Below, one piece after another: positions 21,158-30,111 of a stretch of DNA of 64,000 bases. The stretch covers positions 57,267,053-57,331,052 of the forward strand of contig CM060732.1 in assembly GCA_030704615.1 (NCBI GenBank), read 5' to 3'. Under the pieces are notes generated by a model. The model had not been told where the DNA came from, searched no databases, and worked only from the letters and a program-made list of their open reading frames with translations. Made by a program: the position numbers and the translations under genes. Source of the DNA: Takakia lepidozioides. Taxonomy: Eukaryota > Streptophyta > Takakiopsida > Takakiales > Takakiaceae. Numbering within the stretch: position 1 is the first letter of the stretch; every line of letters begins with the position of its first letter.

Positions 21158-23272
21158 CTATGGCGCAGCCGTGGCAGTCTTGACCCTCAAATCCGAGGAT
21201 TCCTCTGCCACTACACCTTCCACCAACTCTGCAGAAGATGAAGTGACCTCCCCACTCTCGCAGAGTGTTGCTGCTAGTCTGAACATTGCAGCTGGTCTTA
21301 CCCCCGGCGTCGCGATCATGGTTGCCGAGAACAGTGGGGCTTGACACACAGAGGTGACTGCCCCCAACAACACACTGGCTACACTAGCATTGGCAGCAGG
21401 TGTCAGTGCTGCACGTGTAGCTCTCCCCAATGGCACAATAACGGCCTTTGTATCTGTCGGGCGAGAACTAGGTGCCATGGATGTCGTCGACACTGTCTCC
21501 CCCAAGATGAATGATTGAGGCAACCTAGCCTGACGGCTTGCCTCCCCACGCTGTGGATCTAACTCCACCTCTGCACCTCGTGGCTCAGGAACTCGTGTTG
21601 CTCCTCAAGTGACGGCTGCAGCAGACTCCACCTACACTAGTGGTAGTGTTGCCCCACATATAAATCCCATGCCTCCCATGTCTCCTCCGTCAGGATGACG
21701 CTGCTGAGGAGAAACATGAGGTGGACCCTCAGGTCTTGGAGCTGGTACCACCTGAGCTGTGGCCATGGCAGCAAGCCTTTGCTCTAGTTGCTGAAGCCGG
21801 TTGGCCATGCCTTGGTCAACGCCCTGACCTCCACGTCCTTGGCCATACTGTGCTTGCCCTTGTCCTACACCTTGTGCCTGACCACCTCGTCCTCTTTGAG
21901 GTGCTCTACCTCGCCCTCGGCCACCATTGTTCCCTTGGAACTGGCTTTGCCGCAACTCAGGGTGCAAGTCATAACACTGGGCATCTCCATGCCTATACTT
22001 GCCACAATGCCCACACTGCAACTGTGCAGGCTGTGCTTGTGTCGGCCTTTTGCCACTCTCTAGGCAATCTTTCTTGACATGGGGTCCTCCGCATGTCCAA
22101 CATATCACCCCTGGTTGCTGTTGGCTTGCAAAAGATGCTACTGGCCTCTGCACCTGAGGTCCCCTGTAAGCTTCATGGAATTTGGGTTGGGAAACCTTGC
22201 CCCCCAGACCACGCTGTTGGGCAGTCCCTTGTGCCTGTGGGCTAGCAGCTGCGCCTCGTGCAGGCATGTCCTTGCCAAATCCAATGGTAACAACTCAGTC
22301 CTCACCCATGTTGAGCTCAATCCGCTCAGCCAGCAGAAATACATCTGCTAATGTGGGTTGGGCTGCTTATAACAGGGTTGCATCCCGCACCCTTCTCCTG
22401 AGCTCCTTGTCCAAAATTCCATACCAGAACTGGATTTCCTGAGCTTCAGTAACCCCTTGGGTCACACTTATCAAGCGCCTCATACGAGTGTAGGCCTCTC
22501 GCAGGCTCTCACTGGATTTGCGCTGGAAGTCTTGCAAACTTCGCAGCTTCTCTGTCCGTACGCCTTGGTAGTTCCTCCGCAACTCCTGGAAGAACTCCAC
22601 CACCGGGCTGAATCTAGACACGTGAGTTGTAGTCGTGGCAGGAGGAATAGTAGCACCTTCTGCAGAAGTACCGGCACTACTTGTTCCACTACTAGTGCTG
22701 GCAGTGGGAGGTATTGGTACTGATGCCGCTACTGGTCGCATCGTGCCTCGAGTAATGGAGACGTAGTCAGGTGACCAATACATCCTCCACTCCTCAATCT
22801 CCGCTTCTTGTCCTCGCCTGAACTCGTGGTAATCGTCCATAGGCCGGCCTTCCAAATGCTGGAACAATCCCTTCCACGCCATGAATGGGGTGAACAGCTG
22901 TGGATTGCGCATCTGCTGCAAATCACACCAGCTGTCGAACTCCTGGATAAAGTCATCCAGCTCAATTGTGCCCACAGCTCCAGAGTACCTGCGATGCCCC
23001 TTGGTAGCTCCATACATCTCCTTCATGTCGTCCCACAATAATGGCGAAGAAGACTGCACACCTGTTGATGAAGCCTCCGGGTCTGTGTCAGACTCTACAG
23101 TAGTTGAGGGTGGAGGTGAAGGTGGTCTGAACCGAATACCTCGTCTTGTAAACCCACTCTCACTGTTATTGCCTGTAGCCGTACTCCCCTCAGAACCCTT
23201 GGGTAACTCCGTGATGACACTCACAACGTGCACCTCCCCTACGTGACCTATAACTAATTCTAATAGTGACAT
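21158..23272 (-). pseudogene. Gag of element B with two zinc knuckles
   Basis: The retrotransposon gag domain lies at 22.7-22.4 kb (VVEFFQELRRNYQGVRTEKL, SLREAYTRMRRLISV, IQFWYGILDKELRRRV). A nucleocapsid part has CWTCGGPHVKKDC and, 25 residues on, CGHCGKYRHGDAQC. A Gly/Arg/Gln-rich stretch (RGRGRAPQRGRGGQ) follows, then a Ser/Ala/Thr-rich linker to the protease. The whole of 23272-20882 is one frame interrupted by stops at about 22367, 22285, 21632 and 21158. Only nonsense codons, not indels, break it, and each can be explained by one C-to-T change. Confidence 0.82.
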
Positions 23273-23750
23273 GGGTGGGCACCTGTTGCAATTTAAGGGT
23301 CATATCCCAGTGGCTCAGGGCACCTGCACCTGCATCCACCGCAAGAACTCCTATGGTTGGCTGGTCATCAACCCGTCTCACCATAGAAGAAACACTGGTG
23401 GTCTTGCTGGTCATCACTCCAGCCTTACCACCGACAGCATACTCTAGGATTGACCAGTGATCAAATCCGGCCTAATCTTTATGAAAGCAAGCGCCCACAC
23501 AAAACCAACATGGCGCACAGTCAAGCATGCAAGTGTTGGGGGGGATCCAAACACAAGAAATCAAAACATCAACATCCCCACACCTAAATCCATCTGCAGT
23601 GTTGATCCTACAGAATATCCTAGCCCAAAACCCCGGACTGACTGGCCTCCACCAAGAGAGGCTTTGGCAACTACAAGTACAAAGTAATGAAAATAGTAAA
23701 AAGAGGGAGGGGAAGAATAGAGGCATGACCAAGCAAGATCTAATCCTGAT

Positions 23751-24449
23751 CTATGCTATCAACTGCCAGACTTCTCTCAAAGTGCCTCGCTCTGCATGAT
23801 GGTAAGGTGTAGGAGGTATATCTATGTCCAGAAACCTGTTACTAACCTTATCCCAAGCTATAGTAGCTCGTTCTAACCAACCCTCCTCCTCTTTCTGCCA
23901 GGTAGAGACAAAACAATACTTCCCTATCTCCCGCTCACTGAATACTAAAGAAAATAAAGGTAGGGTTTGACAGTCTCTCAACTCGAAAGCTTTGAGACGG
24001 TTGCGGGTGTCCTCATTGTGAATGACTGCATCTCCTTCAAGCAGCACAAATTTTTCATTGCTAATGAACCCCCGCTCGTGGTTGCCTCGTGTAGAGCGTG
24101 TCTAGTTGCAACCATGTCTGATAGCAAAAACTTGTGTAGCTCCTGCTCCTCTACTCCAGTACACCACGGCCTTGTGTCTGAACACCTTGGTCCCCGGGGC
24201 TGTCTTTGGCTGTGTTCCAAACCTAGCTTCCACCCACTTTGGTATTTCACCTACAGCTGCAGAACTGCTTGATCTAACAGAGTTCTGACTGTCCAAAGCA
24301 ATATTGAGGCCCTCAACGCCAACTACTGCAGTTTGTTGTCTATTGCCAATGCCTGACTCCAAGTATGCAATCAACTCGTCCAACTGCTCTCCACTCAAAT
24401 CAGTCTGAGTTCCTTGAGAAACATAAATCTTGTCCCCTTGTGTGCACAT
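23751..24449 (-). pseudogene. Unidentified ORF upstream of gag of element B
   Basis: A 233-codon frame is interrupted by a single TAG near 24096. It reads GEIPKWVEARFGTQPKTAPG, then TKVFRHKAVVYWSRGAG, ERGFISNEKFVLLEGDAVIH and GKYCFVSTWQKEEEGWLERA. I do not recognise it. It has a compact, globular look (alternating hydrophobics, many Trp) and is on the same strand as gag, 480 bp upstream of it. It may be an extra 5' ORF of element B, as some Tat-type elements carry, or a captured gene fragment inside the CACTA element. Confidence 0.4.
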
Positions 24450-24887
24450 GCTAAGAGAAGAGACGTGCCCTTCAATTACGTCATCATTTCCCCCAGCGAT
24501 ACAAGGAGGACATCCCCAGATTTGTCTCTCATGTAGACCACAACAGGTTCTAGAAACAGAATTGTGGATCTTTCATAGCACACTCACACTCAAAAAATTC
24601 CATAGATTTTTAGCAAAGTCCAAAAAAACTAAAACCACGTCTAGATAGGTAGATTTCCCTTTTCTGCAGCTATCCCCCCAAAAACTGAGTCAAACGGAGT
24701 CCATTTGACAAAGATATGACCAATTAGGCTCTAAATAATTTAAATTAGATTAAAAAAGGGTTTTTTTTTATTTTTTAACACCACAACGTTCTCGCCATTA
24801 AAAACTATTCCCAGGTTATCTACGGGTTCTGAACATGTTCATGTAGTTCTCACAGTCTGGATTCACCCCTCCTCTCGTTCTGTGCTC

Positions 24888-25082
24888 TTATGCTGTAGCA
24901 AAGCGTGGGATGTGAAGGTCGGTGATGTGGGTCTTGGCCTTTCTGTCAAGGAGAACGCGAGAAGGCTTCAGATCACAGTACACCCTGTGCTCTGGGCACT
25001 CATGATGCAGGTACACCAGCGCGTTTGCCACACCGATGGCAACGTTGAGTCGATCCTTTCAGCTCATATCACGCTCATACAC
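24888..25082 (-). pseudogene. LRR receptor-kinase catalytic fragment
   Basis: The minus strand reads RLNVAIGVANALVYLHHECP, then VYCDLKPSRVLLDRKAKTHI and TDLHIPRFATA followed by a stop. This aligns with the catalytic loop of plant LRR receptor kinases (xHCDLKPSNVLLD...DFG). The loop Asp and Lys remain. The Asn after KPS is Arg here, and the DFG Asp-Phe-Gly is DLH, so it could not be an active kinase. Only about 60 codons survive, inside the CACTA element, which suggests capture of a gene fragment. Confidence 0.8.
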
Positions 25083-26366
25083 CAAGTGTTACCTGGTAAG
25101 TCCATAGTCTCCCACTCTCATGCTCTCCTGCAACAAACACAACCTTGAGGTTCAATCCTCCAAAACCTGAGGATCGCCAGCCTCCCGCTGGACTATCAGG
25201 ATCCTAGAGACCCTTCTGTTTTTTCACCAGCGCCAGTGCGTCAGGGTGGTGGGGCCAGGCTTGCCTACCCAGCCTCCAGCCCTATGTAGGTGACAATGTG
25301 GTTTCAGTTGAGGTTTCCCAACATAAACCTGCCTGCACTTCGGAAGAATCTACTTCTCAAATTCAAGGCATAATTGAGTATGTTGAGAAGCTCCCGCCCA
25401 AACTTATGAGCACCGATTTATTGTGCATTCCACAAGCTGATCAAGACACATCTAGTTGTGATATTCTTTGCAGAAGCCATAAGCATGGTTGTCGATTAGG
25501 AGATGGCAGGCAGTGTGCGGGTATGTAGGAGAGCAGGTCGGCACTCCCCTTGTCGACACTTCCTTCGGAATCTCTAAAAGATCTCTTCCCTGCTTGCGTT
25601 CATATCAGTGCAGATGAATCCCCTGTGGCCATCCTGCAGGATCTTCTCTACAGCATGCAAGCTGCATCGTTTGCCCATATTTTTCCTGTTCCATTGCCAA
25701 CCAGAAAGAAATAGAGAGGAATATGTGGAAATTTCAAGAACAACGGGCTCCGCACCCGCGCGGTAGAGTCTGAATGCTGCTTTGTACCCAGTTGAGCGGC
25801 CAATATCGCATTCACTTTCCCCACCAAGGCAGCTGCATGAATACTATGAATACCATCACAGCTCCCATCTTCCACTCGCTTCCACCACAGGACGACTGGA
25901 AGGCGGCCCCCAACTGACGCCAACGATGGACGGTGACTTCGTGGAACGACGGCAGAAGAGGAGCGACGACATGCAACAATTCTCAACCATCTTAGCAGCT
26001 GGAGATACGATTGAGGCCAGAAAACATCTGCATGCTGGCTTGAATCACGAGCCCCTTCAACAACAATTTCCACATCATACAGGAAGATTGCACCCCCTTA
26101 TCAGTGTCCCACCATTGCGACTGAGGATGTGAGACGAACTCAAGCCAGAGCCGTTCTATGCTCATTGCTTGAGTTGTGTGCAAGAAGATGAGAACCGTGC
26201 CACCTCTCTGCGGGCAATCTCATTGCGAAGTTGCAGCCCTCACCTCTCTTCTGGCAACCTTTCGTCTCCACCATCCAAAACCAAGAAGCAGGAGCCCTCC
26301 TCTGATTGCTATGCTTCCCATGACCATCTATATACCCAGAAACCAGAGATGATCGAAACTTGCATG

Positions 26367-26403
26367 TTTTTTTTTTTTTTTTTTTTTTTTTTTTGTTTTT
26401 TTT
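26367..26403 (-). repeat. T(28)GT(8) homopolymer tract
   Basis: On the minus strand this is a poly(A) tract, so a retroposed sequence could lie to its right (26404 upward). The exact length is likely to be inaccurate in any assembly. Confidence 0.6.
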
Positions 26404-26747
26404 AAAAACTTCTCAAACTAAGCACTACTCACACACAGGCAATCATACAAGTGCTTACCCTCAACTCCTACCTTGCACTCACAGGTAAGAGCTCATCTCT
26501 CTCGAGTGATTGAAAGAACTAACCTCACATGTCTGATAACAAAGAAACACAAAACACAACACAATCACTCATTAAAACTAAGAGTCGAGCCAGGGGCACC
26601 CCAAGCTATGGGGACTCCACCCCACAACGTCCTATTCTCCCTTCATAAACACACTCAGATTCTAAGCAGTGAAGGAGCTCGGTCGTGCAGGCTCAACTCG
26701 AGAGAGATGAGCCGCACGACTAACGCTCTCGTGAAGATAAGACGATT

Positions 26748-26833
26748 CAGGTGTCAAACTAAACTTGACACCTGACTTAACACTTGAACTAAACCCAAGT
26801 GTTAAATACAAATAACTAGATTTATTCTAGTTA
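26748..26833. repeat. Three consecutive perfect hairpins
   Basis: Arms CAGGTGTCAA/TTGACACCTG (26748-26757, 26765-26774), TTAACACTTG/CAAGTGTTAA (26777-26786, 26796-26805) and TAACTAGA/TCTAGTTA (26813-26820, 26826-26833) follow each other with 2-7 bp between. The first two loops share ACTAAAC. An inverted pair GCTCATCTCTCTCGAGT / ACTCGAGAGAGATGAGC (about 26490 and 26696) lies just before. Confidence 0.8.
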
Positions 26834-26929
26834 GTTTCACACTGTGTTTATTTAACTCGACAGAGGCTTTGCAGACCTATTCTTGAGCTACTGATGCAGG
26901 AGGGGCGAAGCACAACCTGCACCGCAACC

Positions 26930-27720
26930 GCAATGGGCTCTTGGCTCATGTTTAGTACCATGATTTGGTATTCTTCTTGATGTTTACAAGGTTATTGGGA
27001 GAGACAACTTGGTCTTAGCAGTCCGTGTTTCAATCGATGCCCGCTCAGCTGCACCGTGGTGGTTCTCACAGACCAATACGACATTACCTGACTACAGACA
27101 CAAGCAACACACACAAGAGGTCATATTGTGTTCATGGTCAGTCAAATCCTCCATGGGTCATGACATAAGGTCGAGGACAATGTGGTGAGGGCACCTTCTT
27201 CTCGACCTATTTCAGCCTGTTTTGACCTCTCATCAGACTCGGCCTTGATTTTCTTCACGATGGTGGGACAACCGCAATCACAAGGTGTGGCTTTTTCTTA
27301 ATGTTCCATGTAAAGTTCTAAGTTAGTCCATCCTGCAAATGTGGGCTCTTGGCTCCTCTTATGATTTGGTATTCTTTCTAATGTTTACAAGGTTCAGAGT
27401 CAGCTTGGTCTTAGCACGCCGCGTTTCAATATCTGTCCGTTCAGCTGTGGAAATCGCAGCAATGGCATAGGCATGGATAGCTGAAGGAGCAGGGATAGAG
27501 TGTGGGTCCAGAATCATCGAAGAGGGCCGGACTTCAAGCTCCTATGATTCCCTGTGGATCAATAGCTACTAGCAACCTGCATGGATAGATGGTCAACTGG
27601 AAGCTGCAGCAGTAGCGGTGGAATTGATAAATCAGGCACTGCTAATGAAGGCACCTTCTTCAACACATTTCACCCTATTTTTCTTTCTTATCAGAATCGA
27701 CCCTAAGTTTTCATGTTGAA
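26930..27720. repeat. Diverged direct duplication inside the CACTA element
   Basis: Two blocks starting GGGCTCTTGGCTC (about 26934 and 27343) share ATGATTTGGTATTC, GATGTTTACAAGGTT or AATGTTTACAAGGTT, CTTGGTCTTAGCA and a later GCACCTTCTTC...ATTTCA..CT.TTTT segment (27190 and 27650). Another string, GGCATGGATAGCTGAAGGAG, recurs at 27472 and 28042. Confidence 0.7.
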
Positions 27721-28094
27721 TTCTGCATGTTAGCTGGTTGAGTGAACCTTTGATAGTTTGGAGTGACTTTGACATGATACTGCCAATGTGACAACAGGAA
27801 AGTATCCAGAAATAGGTAACAGAGATGAGGAGAAGCTGTGGAATGCAAACTTTTCTTACCCAGTCAATGGTGGGACAATCGAGGCAAGAAGGTGAATGTC
27901 TGTCTGATTATAGAGAGTAGTAGATGCAATTGAGCATAGGAACTAGTGTGATAAGTTGAGTTAGGTGTTTCCTAGAACAAATCTAGACTGTCATCGTCAG
28001 CTGCTAGCAGCAAGGCAAAGATGTATGCATGATTTGTGCATAGGCATGGATAGCTGAAGGAGCAGGGATAGTGGGTCCAGATTCATCCAAGAGG

Positions 28095-28590
28095 GGCAGA
28101 AAGAGGTCCATGGTGACATCGTCAAAGTTGGAATTGTACTAGATGTCATTCTGAACACTGCCCTGGTGGATATGTATGCCAAATGTGGGTGCATTAAGGA
28201 TGCGAAGGGAGTTTTCAACACTATGGCTGAACAAGATGTGGTGTCATGGATTGCTTGCAGGGTATGCACAGCAGGGCGGACGCGGTATGGAGGCTTTGGA
28301 GACCTATGATCAAATGATGGGGGAATGGGTGAAGCCCGACCACATCACGTTTTTGTGCATTTGCAATGCATGTGCAAGCCTGGCAGCTCTGGAAAGTGTC
28401 CATGGCAACATTGTCAGAGTTGTTTACCAAATGTCATTCTGAACAATACCCTCGTGGACATGTACATGCAAAATGTGGGTGCACCCTATCCTGCTGATTT
28501 GTTGTTGTGCTGGAACAGTAGCAAACGAAGAAAGGCATATGCATTTTACATCTGTTGCTATCTTCAGTGCATATGTAGTGTCATTTAAAC
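28095..28590 (+). pseudogene. PPR protein fragment
   Basis: The plus strand reads VHGDIVKVGIVLDVILNTAL, VDMYAKCGCIKDAKGVF and EQDVVSW, then after a frameshift GLLAGYAQQGGRGMEALETY, WVKPDHITFLCICNAC and ALESVHGNIV, and after another shift NVILNNTLVDMY. This is the pattern of PLS-type plant pentatricopeptide repeats (LVDMYAKCG, DVVSWNAMIAGYAQ, GVKPDHITF), whose full proteins bind organellar RNA. No start codon or C-terminal E/DYW domain is present. It lies just inside the right subterminal repeats of the CACTA element, consistent with capture. Confidence 0.85.
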
Positions 28591-28935
28591 TTTGTCATAC
28601 TATTGTTTGAGAAGCAGATTTTGGGACTCCGGTGCTATATTGTAAATTTGACTGGCAGCAGTTTAAGAGAAGCTCTTACATCTACTGCTGTCTTTAAGTG
28701 CCTATGTTTTGTCCTTTGCACTTGCTGACTTTGTTCGTTCCTGTGATTCTTGCCTGTGAATAAAACATTGATTTACAGAGTCATTTTTTGTCTCTTTGTT
28801 CTTACCTTTGTTCTTCTTTTTGTTTAGTATTGAATAATACTAACCCTAATCTCTACTAACCCTAACGACATAAGCATAGTCGTGGCTCTGACTGTCCAAT
28901 ACATTTAAAAGTTCAAAACAACCCCTTTTATGACA

Positions 28936-29206
28936 CCACGTGTCCATATATCAGCATGTCATGGTCAGGATCATGACTGCAAGACCTCCTCAATACATGC
29001 CACGTGTCCACATATCATGATGTCTGTAGTCAGGACAATGACTGTAAGACCTCTCATTATATGCCACGTGTCCAGATATTAGCATGGTTGTAGTCAGGAT
29101 GATGACTGCAGATCTTCCTCATGGATATGCCACGTGGCAGTTTCGGGAGACGCCATATGGCACATCCACAAAACCTCCTGGACTTATTAAAAAGAGACAC
29201 GTGTAA
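28936..29206 (+). repeat. Tandem 64-bp repeats with G-boxes (right CACTA subterminal region)
   Basis: Four units of 64-66 bp each contain CCACGTG (CACGTG at 28937, 29001, 29065, 29131), TCCATATATCAGCATG-like text, GTCAGGA and ATGACTGCAAGACCTC-like text. A further ACACGTGT lies at 29197-29204. CACGTG is the plant G-box core bound by bZIP and bHLH factors. In this position the units may equally be transposase-binding sites. Confidence 0.85.
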
Positions 29207-29423
29207 AGTTTGCAGCAACACACTAAGTCATGTATGGTAGAAGTACATATGACTGCCACATGACAGTGAGATGTATCACTTGGTTCATCTGACTGCAGTC
29301 ATTCATGACCGACCATACTGTACTCATTGTATTCACTTGGTTTGCCCGACTTAAGGTCATTACAGTCATATGTACCATTTACGACTACGGGAAAGTCATA
29401 TATACAGTCATATATACAGTCAT

Positions 29424-29446
29424 ATATACCGCGATCTGTTGTAGTG
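29424..29446 (-). repeat. Right terminal inverted repeat of the CACTA element
   Basis: Ends ...GATCTGTTGTAGTG, followed by the target duplication AGC (29447-29449). It is the exact reverse complement of 9318-9340. It is preceded by three ACAGTCATATAT units. Confidence 0.9.
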
Positions 29447-29449
29447 AGC

Positions 29450-29948
29450 TTACCAGGGATGGTGAGGATGACGGTGCGTAAGGAGACAACTGGGCCCTCT
29501 TGGTTGTCTTGACATATGGGAGGAACCCTACTTCCTCTTCTTTAACAGGTAGAGGCGACGAGTGGGGAAAAGGGGACGCTCCAAGGATTGCGTTCACCAA
29601 CCTGAAGCCAGCGTATAAAACTCTGATGTTTCTTGGAAAACCACCAACAGAGCCTTCCTGAAGGTCCTGTTCAGAGATCCATGTGAAGTCTTTGGGACTC
29701 TCACTGTCGCTCACAATATCCTCCCAGCGGAAAGCCAACAAGGTGTGGACTGTAGAGGCTGAGTCGAATTCAGTTGAGTTTTCCCAAAATGCTCCAAAGT
29801 GCACGTTGGTGTCATTAGATAGCTGAAATTTGAATGCTTGCTTTGCAAAAATGTTCCCCACAAGTTTAAGTGAGAGCTCTACTTCTTTGGAGGCAGGATA
29901 ATAGGTTGCATGATGAGCGGTGATCCAGGCTCTTGTGAGGCCTTCCAA
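29450..29948 (-). pseudogene. Unidentified ORF interrupted by the CACTA insertion
   Basis: The minus frame encodes about 165 residues (ELSLKLVGNIFAKQAFKFQL, STVHTLLAFRWEDIV, VLYAGFRLVNAILG) before running into the transposon terminus, where the last codons (repeated VYMT) are transposon sequence. I do not recognise the family. The other flank of the insertion continues at 9317 on the minus strand. It lies just downstream of the DUF4283-like remnant on the same strand and could be part of the same decayed element. Confidence 0.35.
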
Positions 29949-30111
29949 TCCGTTAGTTAGCAGGATCGACGGAGGATAGTCAGGACCCTCCAGGAATCCA
30001 TAAATGACAGGAGTGACCTTGAGGCTCGACGGACTGCATTATCTGGTGTCCACTCACAAAGCCTGAGGTGTGGGAATGATTTGAGCTCCAAGCATCTCGT
30101 AGCTAGATTGA

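Larger units (their letters stand above)
9650..23272 (-). mobile_element. Ty3/gypsy retrotransposon B with a cytosine methyltransferase domain, split by element C and 3'-truncated
   Basis: Read on the minus strand, the element carries gag with two zinc knuckles (23272 to about 21632), a linker and protease (to 20882), a C5 cytosine methyltransferase (about 20330-19360), then RT, RNase H and integrase (12020-9650). Chromovirus C interrupts it between 12020 and 18998. The integrase is cut in the conserved GDWDL region near 9650, next to the CACTA subterminal sequence, and no LTR of B was found on either side. Gag to protease share one reading frame, and protease linker to methyltransferase share another, each broken by a few nonsense codons. 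B may have inserted into the CACTA element or been captured as a fragment. Confidence 0.8.
25083..28094. other. Interior of the CACTA element without recognisable genes
   Basis: Several short frames are open (for example 25298-25528 plus), but none resembles a known family. The stretch contains a long T run, three consecutive hairpins and a duplicated block, listed separately. It may hold further captured fragments too decayed to name. Confidence 0.5.
9318..29446. mobile_element. CACTA (En/Spm, CMC) transposon, 20.1 kb, non-autonomous, with nested retroelements and gene fragments
   Basis: The left end reads CACTACAACAGATCGCGG followed by TATAT. The right end is its exact reverse complement over 23 bp, and a further TGACTG follows inside with one mismatch. 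Each end is flanked by AGC (9315-9317 and 29447-29449), the 3-bp target duplication expected of CACTA elements. Subterminal regions on both sides are rich in ATGACTGC, GTAGTCA and related strings, as expected for transposase-binding repeats. I see no TnpD/TnpA-like transposase, so the element is probably mobilised in trans. The interior holds gypsy element B, chromovirus C, a receptor-kinase fragment and PPR fragments. Confidence 0.85.
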
